Made by a program: the position numbers and the translations under genes. Below the pieces are notes generated by a model. That model was not told the DNA's origin. It searched no databases and was given only the letters and a program-made list of their open reading frames with translations. This document shows, piece after piece, positions 6,692 to 10,134 of a DNA stretch of 10,134 nucleotides. Source of the DNA: Rhodothermia bacterium (lineage in GTDB: Bacteria > Bacteroidota > Rhodothermia > Rhodothermales > JABDKH01); contig JAHHLP010000344.1 of assembly GCA_018679295.1 (NCBI GenBank), positions 1 through 10,134 on the forward strand, written 5' to 3'. Position 1 is the first letter of the stretch; the number at the start of each line of letters is the position of its first letter.

Positions 6692-8368
6692 TCATCGCGT
6701 GCCGAACTGCTCACCGAAGAAGTTGCCGGGATTCCACGTCGGCCTGTTGTCTGCGTCGGCTAGTTCGTTGGCAATCAAATAGTTCACGCGAGCGAATTTC
6801 GCTCCGGCCTCGAAGTTGATTGGCAGCGTAATCTCATCCGATGGCCGGTGATAATGTGACTGAAGAAACATCCCGAACGCCTCTTCGCCCCCATTGGCAA
6901 AACCGGTCACCAGGAACACTGATGGCACCCCCTCCTTGACGAACGAGTAGTGGTCCGATCGCGTGAACAGATTCTGTTCAGGCATGGGATCTGGCGACAA
7001 CCCAATGCCAATTTGCGCCGCAGCTCGTTCGACTGTCTCGCCCATGCTGGAATGCTCCGCACCGAAGGCCACAACATCAGTGAAGTCGTACAATAGGAGA
7101 GGCATATCCAGATTGACATTCGCAACAATCCCCTCCTTCGGGATGGTCGGATAGGCGGCGAATGCCTCCGAACCCAGCAGCCCGCGTTCTTCAGCGGTAA
7201 GCGCCAGAAAAACCAGCGATCGTTTCGGAGCCGGAGATCTTTCGCGGAACGCCCTCGCAACCTCAATGAGTACCGATATCCCGGCGGAGTTGTCGAGCGC
7301 TCCGTTGTAAATACTGTCGCCCGCGACCGGACGGCCAATCCCCTCGTGATCGAGATGCGCAGACAGAACGACATACTCATCTCGTAGAACTGGATCTGAT
7401 CCCGGTATCATGCCGACGACGTTCGGGCTGGATATCGTGGTGGCTTCCACCTCCTGACTTAGGGCTACGGTGTGCGGTAACGCAAAACGGCTTGCAGTTC
7501 CCTGTTCGGCTTCGGATCGAACAGTCTCGTAAGACTTCTCGGCTCCCTCAAACAGCTGAGCTGCGACCTCATTGCTCACATAAACAACCTGAACATCACC
7601 GTACTCTGAGAACGCCGAACCATCGGGAGCAAGCCATGTTGTCGTGGGTCGCGACATGAAGCGGCGGCGCCTGTCAAACGTAACGACTCGGTCCATCGCC
7701 GGCGTACCGACAAAGATGATCGCCGAAGCGCCATGCTTTGCAGCAGCCTTCGCCTTCGAAGCTCTCGACGTGAAATAGGACGACTCCTCACCGGGCAAAT
7801 TGTCGGGCCCGCCGATGGCTGCCACGGCGACCTTGCCCGTCACGTCGAGCCCGGAGTAATCCTCGATACCAAACTGCGCCGCATCGATTCCGAATCCAAC
7901 AAAGACCGCCTCGCCCGACACCGTAAGGGAATTGGGATTGAGGTGCGGGTAGACGGCAAACCCGGCGTCTGCAACAGGATTGCCGTCGATCATCATCGAG
8001 GGACCCTCCACAATCGAGGTGATCTGCAGGGTCACTTCATTGAAATAGGTGCCGTCGTCCCCTGCCGGCTCCACTCCGAGTCGCTCGAAGTTTGCCGCCA
8101 CGTATTTGGCCGCGATGTCATAGCCACGCGTTCCAGTATCCCTTCCCTCCAGATCGTCGCTCGACAGGAACGCCATGTGCGCCCGTATCTGATTCGCCGA
8201 AAAATGAGGTATGTCGGAATCCGCCGCGACAGCAACGCCGGAAGCGGTCGCTACAACCGCGTCGCCCGTCATGGCGGGATTCGCTTCACGGGATGACGAA
8301 CAAGCGGAAACCGCGATTCCGCCTATTAGCAGGAAGGCGAGCGCGATCTGAAAGGAAGTCGGTTTCAT
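6692..8368 (-). CDS. M28 family zinc metallopeptidase lipoprotein with PA domain
   Basis: The predicted product is a 558-residue secreted aminopeptidase-like protein. ATG 8368 gives a classical lipoprotein signal, M-K-P-T then a hydrophobic core and V-S-A-C with the lipid cysteine at 23. The frame stays open 168 bases further upstream to 8536, but that extension has no signal-like character. Residues about 55-110 form the usual N-terminal helices (HMAFLSSDDLEGRDTGTRG). A protease-associated insert lies at about 151-275. The catalytic domain contains S-A-H-L-D-H (H338), G-A-L-D-N-S-A-G (D359), T-A-E-E-R-G-L-L-G-S (E393 general base, E394 ligand), N-L-D-M (D421) and S-D-H-Y-S-F (H473). All five expected di-zinc ligands are thus present and the enzyme should be active, removing N-terminal residues from peptides in the periplasm or at the cell surface. 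A His-rich HYH at 505-507 precedes the C-terminal helix. Confidence 0.93.
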   Translation of the reverse strand: MKPTSFQIALAFLLIGGIAVSACSSSREANPAMTGDAVVATASGVAVAADSDIPHFSANQIRAHMAFLSSDDLEGRDTGTRGYDIAAKYVAANFERLGVEPAGDDGTYFNEVTLQITSIVEGPSMMIDGNPVADAGFAVYPHLNPNSLTVSGEAVFVGFGIDAAQFGIEDYSGLDVTGKVAVAAIGGPDNLPGEESSYFTSRASKAKAAAKHGASAIIFVGTPAMDRVVTFDRRRRFMSRPTTTWLAPDGSAFSEYGDVQVVYVSNEVAAQLFEGAEKSYETVRSEAEQGTASRFALPHTVALSQEVEATTISSPNVVGMIPGSDPVLRDEYVVLSAHLDHEGIGRPVAGDSIYNGALDNSAGISVLIEVARAFRERSPAPKRSLVFLALTAEERGLLGSEAFAAYPTIPKEGIVANVNLDMPLLLYDFTDVVAFGAEHSSMGETVERAAAQIGIGLSPDPMPEQNLFTRSDHYSFVKEGVPSVFLVTGFANGGEEAFGMFLQSHYHRPSDEITLPINFEAGAKFARVNYLIANELADADNRPTWNPGNFFGEQFGTR

Positions 8369-8476
8369 AGCCGGGCACAATTTTGAAAGAAAGCGAGAAA
8401 TCGGTGACGGATTCGCAGCTAAACTGGATTCTGGAAAAGCCAAACGAGTCGAGACTGCAGAGATACTGCAACGATA

Positions 8477-8504
8477 TTGAATTCGAGTCGTTCTGAAATA
8501 TAAA
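8477..8504 (+). promoter_or_regulatory. candidate sigma-70-like promoter for the TonB-domain lipoprotein
   Basis: TTGAAT (8477-8482) and TATAAA (8499-8504) are separated by 16 bases and match the -35 and -10 consensus at most positions. Transcription would start near 8511, giving an untranslated leader of roughly 105 bases before ATG 8618. The TGCAG-N5-CTGCA dyad lies immediately upstream, where an activator could bind. It overlaps the candidate leftward promoter. Confidence 0.42.
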
Positions 8505-8533
8505 CGTATCGATGGTAGGAGACTACGCAGAAA
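8501..8533 (-). promoter_or_regulatory. candidate Bacteroidota-type promoter for the peptidase gene
   Basis: On the minus strand, TTTC (8533-8530) is followed after 21 bases by TACGTTTA (8508-8501). This resembles the TTTG-N19-21-TAnnTTTG pattern of Bacteroides promoters with one mismatch in each box. A sigma-70-like TATATT (8502-8497) is an alternative -10. The leader to ATG 8368 would be about 125-130 bases. The call is tentative because the phylum and its promoter rules are uncertain. Confidence 0.25.
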
Positions 8534-8617
8534 CACTTCATCGATCTCGCCCCTGACGACTGTTCCCTAAGCGGATCCGCCGCACCACGCCCGGAGAGGC
8601 GCATCGGCGCGCCGGCC

Positions 8618-9415
8618 ATGGTCGCCACCGTCGCTCTCGTTCTGCTGGCGACTGCTTCTTGCTCGAGTTCACGGATCGACTCCGATACGGTAACGATGCC
8701 GGTCCTGAAGGAAGCGACCAACTTGCGTTATCCGATGGACGCGCAGATGAAACGACAGGAAGGCGTTGTCCGGATGAGACTCTTTATCTCGGAGAAAGGG
8801 CTGGTTTCAAAAACCAGAATCGTCCAGTCGTCGGGCTTCGCGCAACTCGACGAGGCCGCGATACAGTATGCGTCCGGCCTGCAGTTTACTCCCGCCACGC
8901 GCAACGGACGTCCGGAGCCGGCACTCATCGGTTGGCGCGTCCGCTTTGAGATTGAGGACACAAGCGCCGAGGCCATCGCGTACGTGGAGAAGGTCGTCGC
9001 TCTCTATGACATCGCAACGGCGACACCTCTGGCCGTACAGGACGCCGCCCGCGCGGTGCTCGACGAACATGAGTCGTTCGCAAGCACCTCTACCGACGCC
9101 ATGAGCGTCAACGAGTACATCAAATTGGTCATCCGGGCCGACACGGATTCCGATTACACGCTGCTATGGGGTAGTTGTCCGCTACGCTTCGTCTTGTTTG
9201 ATGACTACCTCCGTCGCTTCCCCGATGTCGAGCCGCAACGTGCCGTTGGCCTGCTGCAAAGATTTGCCGCAGAGGACGCAACGTATATCCAGCAGCTATG
9301 CTTCGTTCAACCTGAACGTGAAGCGAAGAGTACACAGGTTTTGGCAACCTTAAGAACAGTGCTTGGGCAGAGATATCCCACGCTTGTCCTGCCGGAGGAG
9401 CGCGTAGCACCGTAG
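8618..9415 (+). CDS. lipoprotein with TonB C-terminal domain and unrecognised C-terminal half
   Basis: The predicted product is a 265-residue protein. A short hydrophobic leader ends A-T-A-S-C with the candidate lipid cysteine at 15, followed by a Ser-rich linker. Residues about 33-115 match the TonB C-terminal domain: R-Y-P-M-D-A at 37-42, E-G-V-V-R-M-R at 48-54, S-S-G at 71-73, L-D-E-A-A at 77-81, F-T-P-A at 90-93 and a final W-R-V-R-F-E-I-E strand. Classical TonB spans the inner membrane and energises outer-membrane transporters with ExbBD. Here there is no transmembrane anchor or Pro-rich spacer, so it is more likely a TonB_C-containing lipoprotein than a working energiser. I do not recognise residues 120-265; they are mostly helical, with cysteines at 187 and 228. 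The leader lacks the usual N-terminal Lys/Arg, and no ATG, GTG or TTG lies upstream in frame back to the stop at 8516. GGAGAGG at 8593-8599 is 18 bases from the ATG, too far for a normal ribosome binding site. Confidence 0.82.
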   Translation: MVATVALVLLATASCSSSRIDSDTVTMPVLKEATNLRYPMDAQMKRQEGVVRMRLFISEKGLVSKTRIVQSSGFAQLDEAAIQYASGLQFTPATRNGRPEPALIGWRVRFEIEDTSAEAIAYVEKVVALYDIATATPLAVQDAARAVLDEHESFASTSTDAMSVNEYIKLVIRADTDSDYTLLWGSCPLRFVLFDDYLRRFPDVEPQRAVGLLQRFAAEDATYIQQLCFVQPEREAKSTQVLATLRTVLGQRYPTLVLPEERVAP

Positions 9416-9514
9416 CATTTCGGCGCGGGCCGCAGACTCCTCACCAACCCGGTCCCGCGAGTGAAGAAGACGATCGCCAGAAAGGAACAATCGTTCGTGC
9501 CAGCTGGGGTCGGA

Positions 9515-9555
9515 CCAAAGAAAAGGGCTCGCTACGCCGAACGTAACGAGCCCTT
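9515..9555 (-). terminator. Rho-independent terminator of the coiled-coil gene
   Basis: On the minus strand, AAGGGCTCGTTACG (9555-9542) pairs with CGTAGCGAGCCCTT (9536-9523) over 14 positions. The single non-Watson-Crick position is a G-U pair, and the loop is TTCGG. The stem runs directly into TTTTCTTT. It begins 24 bases beyond the stop codon at 9580. On the plus strand the same position is a C-A mismatch and no T-run follows, so the element serves the leftward gene. The rest of the 9416-9579 gap shows no gene and no obvious terminator for the TonB-domain gene. Confidence 0.85.
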
Positions 9556-9579
9556 CCATGTCAACAGACTTCCACGGAA

Positions 9580-10134
9580 CTAGGCATTGTCATCTGCGGC
9601 CTGCTGGATGCTTCTGGACACCTGACGCATCTCTCTTTCGAGCTCGGCCAACCGGGACGCTATCTCATCCCGCATTTCCTCGAACTCGGCTTCGGAGGTT
9701 TCTGCAAGCTTTGTCAGCTTTTCCGCGATCTCCTCTCTTTCGGCCTGAATTTCCTCGGCGGCTGCCTCAAACTCGGCTCGCGCAGCTTCGTCAACTGACG
9801 CTAGCTGTTCTTGCATCTGCGCCACCTCGGTCTCGGCCTGCTGTAGCTCCTGGCGAGCTTCTCGTTCGAATTCCTCTCGCTGCAGAATGGTGAACCAGCG
9901 GAGGTCCGAAAGGTCGTGCTCCAGTTCAGACATCAATCGCCGAACCTCCTGCCTGGCTTCGGTCGCAGATTGTTCGGTCGAGGACTCGAGGTTTGCAAGC
10001 GCGGCATCCAAATCCGCTCCGGTCTCGCGAAGCTCGGCTGCCATCTCGTTCGTTTCATGACTTATCTCTGACACGGCGTCACTGGCATCGCCTTCAAGTT
10101 CGGAGAGGGTGGTCTGCACACGACTGCTCAACTG
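9580..10134 (-). CDS. acidic, proline-free coiled-coil protein (partial, 5' end outside window)
   Basis: The frame is open from the right edge to a TGA-class stop at 9580, giving 184 visible residues. It is still open at the edge (it reads Q-L-S-S-R-V), and no convincing start is present, so the N-terminus is missing. The visible part has no proline and no cysteine. About one residue in five is glutamate. Hydrophobic residues are spaced as in long amphipathic or coiled-coil helices (examples: R-R-L-M-S-E-L-E-H-D-L, E-I-A-E-K-L-T-K-L, R-L-A-E-L-E-R-E-M). The only tryptophan is in D-L-R-W-F-T-I-L-Q, a possible hinge or membrane-contact point in the middle. The end is Q-Q-A-A-D-D-N-A. I cannot name a family. 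Apolipoprotein-like or YtxH-like envelope proteins, or a structural coiled-coil protein, would fit. It converges with the TonB-domain gene and has its own terminator. Confidence 0.75.
   Translation of the reverse strand, partial: QLSSRVQTTLSELEGDASDAVSEISHETNEMAAELRETGADLDAALANLESSTEQSATEARQEVRRLMSELEHDLSDLRWFTILQREEFEREARQELQQAETEVAQMQEQLASVDEAARAEFEAAAEEIQAEREEIAEKLTKLAETSEAEFEEMRDEIASRLAELEREMRQVSRSIQQAADDNA

Larger units (their letters stand above)
8369..8617. promoter_or_regulatory. divergent intergenic control region between peptidase and TonB-domain lipoprotein genes
   Basis: The two flanking genes are transcribed away from each other, so both promoters must lie here unless more distant. 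The left two thirds are AT-richer than the surroundings. The last 50 bases are very GC-rich, with palindromes GCGGATCCGC (8571-8580) and GGCGCGCC (8606-8613). A dyad TGCAG-N5-CTGCA lies at 8456-8470. CGAGTCG occurs as a direct repeat at 8445-8451 and 8484-8490. No credible protein is encoded here. The 14-codon frame from ATG 8512 has no ribosome binding site and is not called. Confidence 0.5.

Noticed and set aside
7733..8296. 187-codon plus-strand frame opposite the peptidase gene
   Set aside because: Antisense to conserved M28 sequence, basic and motif-free.
8369..8536. N-terminal extension of the peptidase frame by 56 codons
   Set aside because: The lipoprotein signal starts at ATG 8368; the extension is not signal-like and would bury the lipobox at residue 79 and cover the likely promoters.
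8512..8556. Short frame from ATG 8512 (MVGDYAETLHRSRP) just after the candidate -10 box
   Set aside because: Its position at the predicted transcript start is suggestive of a leaderless upstream peptide, but 14 codons without further support may be chance.

Overview
The window looks like chromosomal DNA from a Gram-negative, moderately GC-rich bacterium of the Bacteroidota/Rhodothermota type or a related lineage of the Fibrobacteres-Chlorobi-Bacteroidetes group. Three observations point that way. A 655-residue secreted protein ends in a FlgD-like type IX secretion (Por) sorting domain with the YPNPFNPST motif. A complete DUF5916 outer-membrane protein with a CBM9-like N-terminus is present. 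Ribosome binding sites are mostly weak or absent. The exact phylum cannot be fixed from the sequence, because Gemmatimonadota, Ignavibacteria and KSB1-type bacteria carry similar families.

Layout, left to right. The window opens with the last 27 codons of a TrhA/hemolysin III membrane protein (1-85, +). Then come a DUF1295 integral-membrane protein (103-894, +), the FG-GAP/T9SS secreted protein (1041-3008, +) and a TPR lipoprotein (3095-3802, +). This rightward group converges, with an 11-bp overlap, on a leftward pair: the DUF5916 protein (3792-6494, -) and, upstream of it, an M28 family metallopeptidase lipoprotein (6692-8368, -). A 249-bp divergent intergenic region with overlapping candidate promoters separates the peptidase from a lipoprotein carrying a TonB C-terminal domain (8618-9415, +). 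The last gene is a glutamate-rich, proline-free coiled-coil protein (9580-10134, -). It runs off the right edge and ends in a clear Rho-independent terminator.

How the genes fit together. Almost every product is a membrane or exported protein: two polytopic membrane proteins, one T9SS substrate, three lipoproteins and one outer-membrane barrel. The region is best read as an envelope and peptide or carbohydrate handling neighbourhood. The sequence does not show that these genes form one pathway. The plausible co-transcription units are FG-GAP protein plus TPR lipoprotein (86-bp gap), and possibly peptidase plus DUF5916 protein (197-bp gap with its own leader hairpin).

I found no RNA genes, CRISPR array, insertion sequence, phage gene or defence system. 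The least understood items are the TonB-domain lipoprotein with its unrecognised C-terminal half, the coiled-coil protein, and the structured leader before the DUF5916 gene. None of these amounts to demonstrable evidence of a new system. The longest stretch without a gene is 249 bases (8369-8617).
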